This document shows positions 17,456 to 24,823 of a stretch of 33,267 bases of DNA, in pieces (the first letter of the stretch is position 1; each line of letters opens with the position of its first letter). Made by a program: the position numbers and the translations under genes. The stretch comes from Tannerellaceae bacterium (lineage in GTDB: Bacteria > Bacteroidota > Bacteroidia > Bacteroidales > Tannerellaceae), in NCBI GenBank assembly GCA_031285925.1, contig JAITVG010000157.1, positions 1-33,267 of the forward strand, written 5' to 3'. A model generated the notes under the pieces. That model searched no databases. It was not told where the DNA came from and saw only the letters and a list, made by a program, of their open reading frames with translations.

Positions 17456-17495
17456 GAATTGCTGTTTGAGCGCTTTAGCGCACAAACAGCAATTC
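17456..17495. terminator. Bidirectional hairpin between the M16 peptidase and glutamine synthetase genes
   Basis: GAATTGCTGTTTG and CAAACAGCAATTC form a 13-bp stem that continues, after an A/A mismatch, into GCGC-TTTA-GCGC. One arm is made of the last codons of the glutamine synthetase gene, and its stop codon falls in the loop. No T run follows on the plus strand. Just before it, AAAGCAAAAC is repeated in tandem (17421-17440). Confidence 0.6.
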
Positions 17496-19664
17496 GCGGT
17501 ATTTGGGCAGCGGCCACATCTGGTTATCGACCATAAGTTCCAGTGCGTCGATGTGGCTGCGGATCTCATTCAGGTAGGGGAGAACCGTGTCGTGGTAGGC
17601 GATTGCCTTATCACGGTAATCGGTGATCCGGTTGGCTACCTTGCGGGCTTCGATCATTTCGTCCACGAGCTTGGTGACGGCGCCGATATGCACGGCAATC
17701 TTGCGGGTCAGGCTTCTGGGTTCAAAGGACAATTCTTCATACTCTCCGGCGCTGAACGTTTCCTTCAGCCGCGCGATGTTCTCCAGCAAAACGGTTTGGT
17801 AGCGGATCACCACCGGGATGATATGGTTCAGGGAGAGATCGCCCAGCACACGCGCTTCGATCTGCACTTTCTTGATATACATTTCCCACTTCACTTCGTT
17901 ACGCGCTTCGAGTTCCTTCCTGTTCAGCACGCCTGTGTCGGAGAACATGCTTACGACTTCCGGCTTTAGGTAGGCGTCGTATTGCAGCGGTACGCTCGTT
18001 TCGCAGTCCAGCCCGCGCCGGCGAGCCTCCTCTTTCCATTCGTCGCTGTAACCGTTGCCGTCGAAGCGGATCGGCTTGGACGCCTTGATGTATGCTTTCA
18101 GCACTTCAAAGATGGCTGCTTCCTTGCTTTTTCCTTCCGCCCGCTTACTTTCCACGTCCCTCTTAAATTCCATCAACTGACAGGCCACGGCGGAGTTGAG
18201 CGCCAGCATGGGCGATCCGCAGTTGGCCGACGATCCCGGTGCGCGAAACTCAAACCGATTGCCGGTGAAGGCGAAGGGCGACGTGCGGTTGCGGTCGGTA
18301 TTGTCGAGCAGCAGTTCGGGGATTTGTCCGAAGCCGAGATAGAGCCGCTTCTTGTCGTCCACCTCTATGGCATCTTCAATCGCACTGTTTTCAAACTTGT
18401 CTAAGATTTCGTTGATCTGCTTCCCAAGGAACGAAGATATGATCGCGGGAGGCGCTTCGTTCGCGCCGAGGCGGAAGGCGTTCGTAGCCGAAGCGATGCT
18501 TCCTTTCAGCAGTCCGTTGTATTTGTACACGGCCATTAGCGTATTAACCACAAAGGTGATGAAGCGCAGATTGTCTTCCCTGTCCTTTCCCGGTGAGAAG
18601 AGATTGATCCCCGTTTCGGTGCCCATCGACCAATTGCAGTGTTTCCCTGATCCGTTCACTCCGAGGAAGGGTTTTTCGTGCAGCAGGACGTGGAAATTAT
18701 GGCGGCGGGCGATGCGTTTCATCACCGACATGAGCAACTGGTTGTGGTCGTTCGCCAAGTTACATTCCTCGTATATGGGCGCCAGTTCGAACTGGTTCGG
18801 CGCGGCTTCGTTGTGGCGTGTCTTCACCGGAATACCGAGGATGTAACATTCCACTTCCAGATCTTTCATAAATTCCTGCACGCGGCTGGGGATGGAGCCG
18901 AAGTAGTGATCGTCGAGCTGCTGATTCTTCGCGCTTTCGTGCCCCAGCAGTGTCCGCTCCGTAAGGGAAAGGTCGGGGCGCGCCGAGCAAAGAGCTTCGT
19001 CCACGAGGAAATATTCCTGTTCCCATCCCAGATAGGTGATCACCTTATTAATATCTTCATCAAAATAACGGCATACATCTACCGCCGCTTTATTGAGCGC
19101 CTCTACGGAACGGATCAGCGGAGTTTTGTAGTCAAGCGCTTCCCCGGTGTAGGCGATGAACACGGTGGGGATACACAGGGTATCGTCCACGATAAAGGCA
19201 GGCGAGGATGGATCCCAGGCCGAATAGCCGCGTGCCTCAAACGTATTGCGCAGTCCGCCGCTGGGAAAACTCGAAGCGTCGGGTTCCTGCTGCACGAGCA
19301 GCTTGCCGCTGAATTCCTCGATCATGCCGCCCGATCCGTCGAACTCAACAAAGGCGTCGTGCTTTTCGGCCGTACCGTCGGTTAGCGGCTGAAACCAGTG
19401 CGTGTAATGGGTCACGCCCTTTTCCAAAGCCCACATCCGCATACCGGCGGCCACGTGGTTGGCTATTAGTCTGTCGATCGGCGTTCCGCTGTCGATGGCA
19501 CGGGTGAGTGCGCTGTATGTTTCCTTGGAAAGATATTTCTTCTGTGCCTTGCGGTTGAAGACATTTATTCCGTAATAATCGGATACTTTGGCGGCGGGGA
19601 TCGTTGCCGCTACGGGCTTCCTGTTGGAAGCCTTCTCGACTGCATGAAAACGGGAGATTGACAT
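17475..19664 (-). CDS. glnN: Glutamine synthetase type III
   Basis: This cytoplasmic enzyme joins ammonia to glutamate using ATP, the main ammonia-assimilation step. The 729 residues equal the usual length of GSIII, the large form typical of Bacteroidetes and distinct from GlnA types I and II. Family blocks are present in order: GWEQEYFLVD (active-site glutamates), KTRHNEAAPNQFELAPIYE, HEKPFLGVNGSGKHCNWSM, and EFRAPGSSANCGSPM near the C-terminal third. A long C-terminal helical extension follows, as expected. It is a single-gene unit. The start is chosen at MSISRFHAVEKASNRKP because it is the first ATG after a candidate promoter element (19699-19706). Expression normally follows nitrogen supply, but no regulatory site could be identified here. 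Confidence 0.96.
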   Translation of the reverse strand: MSISRFHAVEKASNRKPVAATIPAAKVSDYYGINVFNRKAQKKYLSKETYSALTRAIDSGTPIDRLIANHVAAGMRMWALEKGVTHYTHWFQPLTDGTAEKHDAFVEFDGSGGMIEEFSGKLLVQQEPDASSFPSGGLRNTFEARGYSAWDPSSPAFIVDDTLCIPTVFIAYTGEALDYKTPLIRSVEALNKAAVDVCRYFDEDINKVITYLGWEQEYFLVDEALCSARPDLSLTERTLLGHESAKNQQLDDHYFGSIPSRVQEFMKDLEVECYILGIPVKTRHNEAAPNQFELAPIYEECNLANDHNQLLMSVMKRIARRHNFHVLLHEKPFLGVNGSGKHCNWSMGTETGINLFSPGKDREDNLRFITFVVNTLMAVYKYNGLLKGSIASATNAFRLGANEAPPAIISSFLGKQINEILDKFENSAIEDAIEVDDKKRLYLGFGQIPELLLDNTDRNRTSPFAFTGNRFEFRAPGSSANCGSPMLALNSAVACQLMEFKRDVESKRAEGKSKEAAIFEVLKAYIKASKPIRFDGNGYSDEWKEEARRRGLDCETSVPLQYDAYLKPEVVSMFSDTGVLNRKELEARNEVKWEMYIKKVQIEARVLGDLSLNHIIPVVIRYQTVLLENIARLKETFSAGEYEELSFEPRSLTRKIAVHIGAVTKLVDEMIEARKVANRITDYRDKAIAYHDTVLPYLNEIRSHIDALELMVDNQMWPLPKYRELLFVR

Positions 19665-19698
19665 AAGAGTTGCTTTATTGCTTTATTGTTTTGGGCAG

Positions 19699-19706
19699 CA
19701 AAGTAA
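19699..19706 (-). promoter_or_regulatory. Weak candidate -7 element for glnN
   Basis: On the minus strand TTACTTTG differs from TAnnTTTG at one conserved position and would give a leader of about 28 nt. No clear -33 TTTG is present. Confidence 0.28.
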
Positions 19707-19795
19707 CGAATTAATAGCCAATACTCCGACTTCCGGAATACGTTAAAATCAATCAGGTTTGTCTGAACGGCGGAATTGTAAAAAATTAGTATAGA

Positions 19796-19857
19796 TAGTA
19801 CGCGCTCGTACTACCTATACTACGGCGCCGTTGAATAGGTAGTACGAGCGCGTACTA
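19796..19857. repeat. Perfect 22-bp inverted repeat with an 18-nt centre
   Basis: TAGTACGCGCTCGTACTACC plus TA (19796-19817) pairs perfectly with 19836-19857. The centre holds TACTACGG and the palindrome CGGCGCCG (19823-19830). The arms carry GTAC and TACTAC words like those of the arrays near 855 and 30540. The right arm runs directly into the 29-bp repeat at 19851-19879. Its function is unknown. Confidence 0.8.
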
Positions 19858-19879
19858 TATATAGAAACACTTTTTAACA
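19851..19879 (-). repeat. 29-bp dispersed repeat, copy 2
   Basis: This is an exact reverse-complement match to 820-848. It overlaps the last 7 bp of the adjacent palindrome arm. Confidence 0.8.
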
Positions 19880-19948
19880 ATCCGTAAAAGCCTGTTTAAT
19901 AAGAGCTTGTTTTAAATTAATATTTCGCCACTTTTTCCGGGGAAAAGA

Positions 19949-19978
19949 TTTGCAGGTAAATATTTATTTCTACCTTTG
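19949..19978 (+). promoter_or_regulatory. Promoter of the rpsF-rpsR-rplI operon
   Basis: TTTG at 19949-19952 and TACCTTTG at 19971-19978 match the Bacteroidetes -33/-7 consensus with an 18-bp spacer. Transcription should start near 19985, giving a leader of about 40 nt before the rpsF ATG at 20023. Confidence 0.7.
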
Positions 19979-20022
19979 CCCCGCAAAAAATTTATTAATC
20001 CATTAAAATAAAACAGAGGTTT

Positions 20023-20376
20023 ATGAACAATTACGAAACCGTTTTCATTTTAACTCCCGTTTTGTCTGAAGCACAGATGAAGGAAGCGGTAGAAAAATTC
20101 ACGACTCTCCTGAAAAATGAAGGATCGGAGATTGTGAATGAAGAGAATTGGGGCCTGCGCAAGCTGGCTTATCCCATTGCCAAAAAAACAACCGGCTTTT
20201 ATCAGCTGGTTGAGTTTAAAGCTAATCCGGAAACCATTGCGAAACTGGAAACCAACTTCCGCCGTGATGAGCGGGTGATCCGTTTCCTGACTTTCCGCTT
20301 AGACAAATACGCGGCGGAATACGCAATCAAGAGAAGAGGTTTGAAAGCATCTAAAGAAACAGTAAAGGAGAATTAA
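20023..20376 (+). CDS. rpsF: 30S ribosomal protein S6
   Basis: This protein of the small-subunit platform binds 16S rRNA together with S18. The 117 residues open with [16 protein letters not shown] and contain [14 protein letters not shown] and [16 protein letters not shown], all standard S6 blocks. The length is typical, with a short lysine-rich tail. It is the first gene of a three-gene operon, with rpsR starting 3 bp after its stop. A consensus promoter lies 45-75 bp upstream. The leader is too short to hold the S6:S18-binding RNA motif known from other phyla, and I see none. Confidence 0.97.
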   Translation: MNNYETVFILTPVLSEAQMKEAVEKFTTLLKNEGSEIVNEENWGLRKLAYPIAKKTTGFYQLVEFKANPETIAKLETNFRRDERVIRFLTFRLDKYAAEYAIKRRGLKASKETVKEN

Positions 20377-20379
20377 TTT

Positions 20380-20646
20380 ATGGCAAGTCAATCGGAAATC
20401 AGATATTTAACTCCACTGTCGGTGGATGTGAAGAGAAAAAAGTATTGCCGCTTCAAAAAGAACGGCATTAAGTATATCGATTACAAGGATCCCGAATTTT
20501 TGAAGAGATTCCTGAACGAGCAAGGCAAGATTCTTCCGCGCCGTATTACGGGTACTTCACTGAAGTTCCAGCGCCGCGTAGCTCAGGCAGTGAAGCGTGC
20601 ACGTCATCTGGCGTTGCTTCCTTATGTAACCGACTTAATGAAATAA
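20380..20646 (+). CDS. rpsR: 30S ribosomal protein S18
   Basis: This small-subunit platform protein partners S6. The 88 residues include the conserved core [20 protein letters not shown] and [20 protein letters not shown], then [12 protein letters not shown] near the end. One cysteine is retained in the KYCRF block; the zinc-type CxxC arrangement of some S18 proteins is absent. The gene starts 3 bp after rpsF and is followed 22 bp later by rplI with a GAGGAG-like Shine-Dalgarno (AGAGAGGAGACAG) in the gap, unusual for this AT-rich-leader phylum. Confidence 0.97.
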   Translation: MASQSEIRYLTPLSVDVKRKKYCRFKKNGIKYIDYKDPEFLKRFLNEQGKILPRRITGTSLKFQRRVAQAVKRARHLALLPYVTDLMK

Positions 20647-20668
20647 TTTAAAAGAGAGGAGACAGAAT

Positions 20669-21112
20669 ATGCAAGTTATTTTGAAAGAAGACGTAGTGAA
20701 TTTAGGCTACAAGGACGATGTCGTAAACGTTAAGAGCGGTTATGGACGTAACTTTCTAATCCCTCGCGGTAAAGCAGTGATCGCATCCGAATCTGCAAAG
20801 AAAGTATTGGCCGAGAACTTGAAACAACGTGCCCACAAGCTGGCCAAAATAAAAGATGATGCACAGGAACTGGCTAACAGACTGGAAGGAGTATCATTGA
20901 CGATAGGAGCAAAAACAAGCTCTACCGGAACGATCTTCGGTTCGGTAGGAAATATCCAGATCGCCGATGCGCTGGCAAAACAGGGATTTGAAGTCGATCG
21001 CAAGATTATCAACATCAAGGAATCCGTTAAGGAAGTGGGAAACTACAAGGCGCAGCTTAAACTGCACAAGGATGTTTCCGTGGAAATTTCCTTTGAAGTA
21101 GTTTCCGAATAA
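20669..21112 (+). CDS. rplI: 50S ribosomal protein L9
   Basis: This protein binds 23S rRNA near the L1 stalk and affects reading-frame maintenance. The 147 residues show the N-terminal RNA-binding domain with [17 protein letters not shown] and the signature [13 protein letters not shown] (about 24-36). A central connecting helix (about 41-75) and the C-terminal domain ([19 protein letters not shown] onward) follow. Length and order are normal. It is the last gene of the operon, followed by an intrinsic terminator at 21136-21166. Confidence 0.97.
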   Translation: MQVILKEDVVNLGYKDDVVNVKSGYGRNFLIPRGKAVIASESAKKVLAENLKQRAHKLAKIKDDAQELANRLEGVSLTIGAKTSSTGTIFGSVGNIQIADALAKQGFEVDRKIINIKESVKEVGNYKAQLKLHKDVSVEISFEVVSE

Positions 21113-21135
21113 TACGGAACGAAACTCAACAATAG

Positions 21136-21166
21136 AAAAGGCTGTCGATTGCGACGGCCTTTTTTT
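21136..21166 (+). terminator. Intrinsic terminator of the ribosomal protein operon
   Basis: AAGGCTGTCG pairs with CGACGGCCTT (one G-T pair, 4-nt loop), followed by a run of seven T. It starts 24 bp after the rplI stop. Confidence 0.85.
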
Positions 21167-21193
21167 GTTTTCGCCGAAAAATCATGTCATCCT

Positions 21194-21224
21194 TTTGGGT
21201 AAATCAAAAAATTAAGTAATTTTG
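21194..21224 (+). promoter_or_regulatory. Consensus promoter ahead of the third SusC/SusD locus
   Basis: TTTG at 21194-21197, a 19-bp spacer and TAATTTTG at 21217-21224 match the Bacteroidetes promoter consensus exactly. Transcription should begin near 21231, right after the rplI terminator and about 380 nt before the susC start. Confidence 0.7.
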
Positions 21225-21343
21225 ACGCGAAATCATAAAACTTATACATTTATACATCTATTTGCCCGGTCTGAATATTATGCAAATTCAATTGGAAAAT
21301 AAAACTCTTTGCTCGCAAGTCGTTTCATTTGGCACGACTTTTG

Positions 21344-21364
21344 GAGAGAGAGAGAGAGAGAGAG
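21344..21364 (+). repeat. (GA)10G dinucleotide repeat
   Basis: A 21-nt uninterrupted GA tract lies between the promoter at 21194-21224 and the terminator at 21414-21454. Such tracts are prone to slipped-strand length change. Here it would alter a non-coding leader rather than a reading frame. Confidence 0.9.
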
Positions 21365-21413
21365 TAACCACTACCGTTTTCTTTACATTAAAATTTATTA
21401 CTTTAGTATACGA

Positions 21414-21454
21414 AGCCGCAGCATTGTTTCTTGAAACATGTTGCGGCTTTTTTT
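21414..21454 (+). terminator. Intrinsic terminator inside the leader of the third susC
   Basis: AGCCGCAGCATTGTTTC pairs with GAAACATGTTGCGGCT (one G-T pair and one bulge, short loop), followed by seven T. It lies about 155 bp before the susC start, and no complete gene ends just upstream. Confidence 0.75.
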
Positions 21455-21521
21455 GTGCAACCAAATTGCATAATCCTTGTTTGTATAACCTTTCAAAAAG
21501 AAGAACGCCTATGGAATAAAA

Positions 21522-21553
21522 ACAAGAAAACAAGAAAACAAGAAAACAAAAAA
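21522..21553 (+). repeat. 8-bp tandem repeat in the susC leader
   Basis: ACAAGAAA is repeated three times with a fourth degenerate copy, 58-89 bp before the susC ATG. It gives an A-rich, unstructured leader. Two ACATGT palindromes (21556-21561 and 21567-21572) follow. Confidence 0.75.
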
Positions 21554-21610
21554 CAACATGTACTCGACATGTAGAAATCGAAATTAACAAATAAAAAAAA
21601 TGTACAAAAC

Positions 21611-24600
21611 ATGAATATGCTTATCAAGATTTTAATGAAATCAAAGATTACAGGAATATTGTCTTTATTCGTTGCATGCAGCATACTTACATTGCACGCA
21701 AACGATGGAGTGTCGCAAAGCTTCAACATTTCAGGTAAAGTTTCAGACGCCGGCGGAGAGCCTTTGATCGGGGTAAACGTGAGTGTCAAGGGAACTACCA
21801 CAGGAACGGTTACTGACATGGATGGAATGTACACACTTAGTGTTCCGGACAGAAACGGAACGCTTGTGTTTTCCTATGTAGGTTTTGCTCCTCAAGAAAT
21901 CGCCATCAATAATCAACAAACCATCAACGTCACACTTACAGAAGACTCACAGTTAATGGACGAAGTAGTGGTCGTAGGTTTCGGCCGTCAGAAGAAGGCA
22001 AGCGTGGTAGGCGCCGTTTCTACCCTGAAACCTAAAGACCTCAAAGTGCCGAGCAGCAACCTGAGTAATGCCTTCGCCGGCAAGCTCGCAGGTGTGATCG
22101 CCGTACAGCGTACAGGCGAACCGGGCGCCGACGGATCATCGTTTTGGATACGCGGTATCTCTACCTTCGCGGGTAGCACCTCACCGCTGATCTTTATCGA
22201 CGGTGTGGAAGCGACGACAGCCGATATGAATGCACTGGCGCCCGAAGTGATCGAAGGTTTCAGTATCCTGAAGGATGCTACCGCAACTGCCCTTTACGGT
22301 GCGCGCGGAGCTAACGGCGTTATGCTCGTAACAACCAAACAGGGATCAAATATGGAACGTGCCCGCATCAATGTGCGCGTGGAAGGCGCCATGACACAAC
22401 CTACCCGAATGGTAGACCTTGCCGACGGTGTTGATTACATGAACGGATTCAACACCGCGCTGACTACGCGCGGCGCTTCACCGGAGCCTCGTTTTACCGA
22501 TTACAAAATACAGCAGACTGCAGCCGGTGCAAACCCGTTGCTGTTCCCCAACGTAGACTGGCAAAATACACTTTTCAACGATTGGGCGTATAACCAAACC
22601 GCCAACCTTAACGTAACGGGTGGTGGCCAAAAAGTAACCTACTTTATGAGCGCCAGCATCAATAACGACAACGGGATGATCAAGAGCGATCCGGGCAACA
22701 AATACGACAGCAACATCAGCCAGCAGCGCTATTCCATTCAGGGAAACATCGCTGCCAACCTGACGTCTACGACCAAAGCCATTGTGCGCCTCAACAGCAA
22801 CATCCTGTCGTATACAGGATCGTCCATGAGTACCGGCGACATTTATACCGCTCTGTTCTTTTCGCCGGGCGTATTGTTCCCTGCCTACTATCCTTCGGGA
22901 GAGGGAGAAAAATTCACCCGTTTCGGTAACTTGACAGGCGGGCCTCACGCTACAGGCGGGCCGGGCGGATCGAGCGCTTATTATAACGTATATGCGCAAA
23001 TGGTAAGCGGATACCGTCAGCGTAACGAAAACACCAATACGGTGGCGTTTGAAGTGGATCAGGATCTGAAGTTCATTACCGAAGGTTTGCGGGTAAACGG
23101 ACTGTTCTCGTTCAAAAACTGGAGCCGCACCGACGTTGTGCGCAGTTTCAATCCCATCTATTTTGAAAGAGAGGGAAACTATAACGACTACGCTACGGAT
23201 GGCAGCTATAATGTGAGGCGCATGAACCAGGGGAATACCGCACTCAGCACTTCAACGACCAACCAGGGAGACCGCCTAATGAATGTGCAGTTTAAAATTG
23301 ACTGGACACGCTCCTTTGGCAAACACGATCTGTCGGCCATGATGGTATATCTGATGCGCGACTTCAATAACAATAATCCGGCATACGATTCGGCCGATGC
23401 ATCCGTGACGTATTACAAGTCGCTGCCTACGCGCAATCAGGGTGTTGCCGGACGTTTCACTTATGCCTACGATTCACGCTACCTCGCCGAGCTTAACTTC
23501 GGTTACAACGGTAGTGAGAACTTTGCCAAAGGCGAACGCTACGGTTTCTTCCCATCAGTGGGACTGGGTTACAATATCTCGAACGAAGCTTTCTGGGAAC
23601 CATTGAGCAAAGCTATCCCGACCTTTAAAATCTACGGATCGCTGGGTCTTGTGGGTAACGCTTCTACCTCAAGCCGCTTCCCCTACCTGACCAAGGTGAA
23701 CCTGATCGGACGCGGATACACATTTGGATACGACCGCACCAATACGATGGAGAACGGCGCCGTGGTTACTGTAATGGGCGCTGAAAAGGCTACTTGGGAA
23801 AAAGGTTTGAAAGCCAATGTCGGTGTGGATATGAACCTGTTCAATGCTTTGCAGATTACTCTTGACGCATATCAGGAAGAACGTAGCGGTATCTTTATGC
23901 AGTATCGCACCATGCCTATCGAATCGGGGATCAGCGGCGACTTGGTGCCCTACGCCAACCTCGGCGTGGTGAAGAACTCCGGGTTTGACTTGGCAGTGGA
24001 TTTCAATCGGTCATATCTGAACAACGAATTGATCGTAAATCTGCGCGGAACAGTAACCTACTCGAAGAACGAACTGGTGGATCGCGACGAACCTGCCGGT
24101 ATACCCGATTATATGAGTGAGATCGGCAAACCGCTGAACATGAATATGGGCCTGGTATCTCTCGGCCTCTTCAAGGATGATGCGGATGTGGCCAATTCGC
24201 CTAACCAGACTTTCTCGGACTACGGGCCGGGCGACATCAAGTATAAGGATATGAACAGCGACGGGCAGATCGATGCCAACGACAGAACGCACCTGGGCGA
24301 CCCTACCGTACCATTGATGGTATATGGTTTTGGCGCTTCGGCACAGTATAAAGGTTTCGACGCTTCCATCTTCTTTCAGGGTGTGGGTAAGACCAGCCTG
24401 ATGATGGGCGACATCCATCCTTTCGGCAACCAGTACACGCAGATGTACCAGTTTATTGCCGATGACCACTGGACGGAAGAAAACCAAAACATGAACGCCG
24501 CATATCCGCGTCTGGTGAGCGGTGTAGCACCCAATGCACACAACAACCATCAGGCAAGTTCCTTCTGGCAACGCGACGGTTCGTTCCTGCGTCTGAAAAA

Positions 24601-24799
24601 CCTGGAAGTAGGCTACACCTACAAGTTTGTTCGCTTCTATCTGTCGGGACAAAATCTGTTGACTTTCAGCAAATTTAACCATTGGGATCCCGAACTTGGC
24701 GGCATCGATAGAGACAACGGCTATATCAGCGGACAGGCACGTGGTTTGAAGTATCCCACACTGCGTACATTCATGACGGGTTTACAGTTCACGTTTTAA
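21611..24799 (+). CDS. SusC/RagA TonB-dependent outer-membrane transporter
   Basis: This is an outer-membrane importer of 1062 residues. After a hydrophobic signal segment (about 13-30) comes the carboxypeptidase-like repeat (about 38-112, ISGKVSDAGGEPLIGVNVSVKG). Next are the TonB box DEVVVVGFG (117-125) and a plug with SSFWIRGISTF and ALYGARGANGVMLVTT. The barrel contains DMNSDGQIDANDR, a calcium-loop-like motif frequent in SusC, and ends LQFTF. There is no STN domain. The first ATG at 21611 was taken; M9 is an alternative that would shorten a long signal region. SusD follows after 24 bp. The leader holds a terminator, a GA tract and tandem repeats, so expression may be attenuated. Confidence 0.95.
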   Translation: MNMLIKILMKSKITGILSLFVACSILTLHANDGVSQSFNISGKVSDAGGEPLIGVNVSVKGTTTGTVTDMDGMYTLSVPDRNGTLVFSYVGFAPQEIAINNQQTINVTLTEDSQLMDEVVVVGFGRQKKASVVGAVSTLKPKDLKVPSSNLSNAFAGKLAGVIAVQRTGEPGADGSSFWIRGISTFAGSTSPLIFIDGVEATTADMNALAPEVIEGFSILKDATATALYGARGANGVMLVTTKQGSNMERARINVRVEGAMTQPTRMVDLADGVDYMNGFNTALTTRGASPEPRFTDYKIQQTAAGANPLLFPNVDWQNTLFNDWAYNQTANLNVTGGGQKVTYFMSASINNDNGMIKSDPGNKYDSNISQQRYSIQGNIAANLTSTTKAIVRLNSNILSYTGSSMSTGDIYTALFFSPGVLFPAYYPSGEGEKFTRFGNLTGGPHATGGPGGSSAYYNVYAQMVSGYRQRNENTNTVAFEVDQDLKFITEGLRVNGLFSFKNWSRTDVVRSFNPIYFEREGNYNDYATDGSYNVRRMNQGNTALSTSTTNQGDRLMNVQFKIDWTRSFGKHDLSAMMVYLMRDFNNNNPAYDSADASVTYYKSLPTRNQGVAGRFTYAYDSRYLAELNFGYNGSENFAKGERYGFFPSVGLGYNISNEAFWEPLSKAIPTFKIYGSLGLVGNASTSSRFPYLTKVNLIGRGYTFGYDRTNTMENGAVVTVMGAEKATWEKGLKANVGVDMNLFNALQITLDAYQEERSGIFMQYRTMPIESGISGDLVPYANLGVVKNSGFDLAVDFNRSYLNNELIVNLRGTVTYSKNELVDRDEPAGIPDYMSEIGKPLNMNMGLVSLGLFKDDADVANSPNQTFSDYGPGDIKYKDMNSDGQIDANDRTHLGDPTVPLMVYGFGASAQYKGFDASIFFQGVGKTSLMMGDIHPFGNQYTQMYQFIADDHWTEENQNMNAAYPRLVSGVAPNAHNNHQASSFWQRDGSFLRLKNLEVGYTYKFVRFYLSGQNLLTFSKFNHWDPELGGIDRDNGYISGQARGLKYPTLRTFMTGLQFTF

Positions 24800-24823
24800 T
24801 ATGAACCTTCAAAATAATAGAAC

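Larger units (their letters stand above)
19665..20022. other. Divergent intergenic region between glnN and rpsF
   Basis: These 358 bp hold no gene. They contain a candidate minus-strand glnN promoter element (19699-19706), a long perfect palindrome (19796-19857), the second copy of the 29-bp repeat (19851-19879) and a consensus rpsF promoter (19949-19978). The two genes diverge, so the palindrome is not needed as a terminator for either. Confidence 0.7.
21231..21454 (+). ncRNA. Putative ~220-nt small RNA or attenuated susC leader
   Basis: A consensus promoter (21194-21224) and an intrinsic terminator (21414-21454) enclose about 220 bp with no convincing protein. One short frame spans the region but ends 13 bp before susC's annotated region of A-rich leader and has no family resemblance. 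Inside are a hairpin AAGTCGT/ACGACTT (21317-21340) and a (GA)10G run (21344-21364). The product could be a free small RNA or a leader whose read-through controls susC. No known RNA family was recognised. Confidence 0.42.

Noticed and set aside
18678..19385. A 235-codon plus-strand frame
   Set aside because: Antisense to glutamine synthetase III, which is intact and unmistakable.
21262..21519. An 85-codon frame spanning the susC leader
   Set aside because: It is built on the GA tract (an ERERER run) and a terminator hairpin; no family resemblance.
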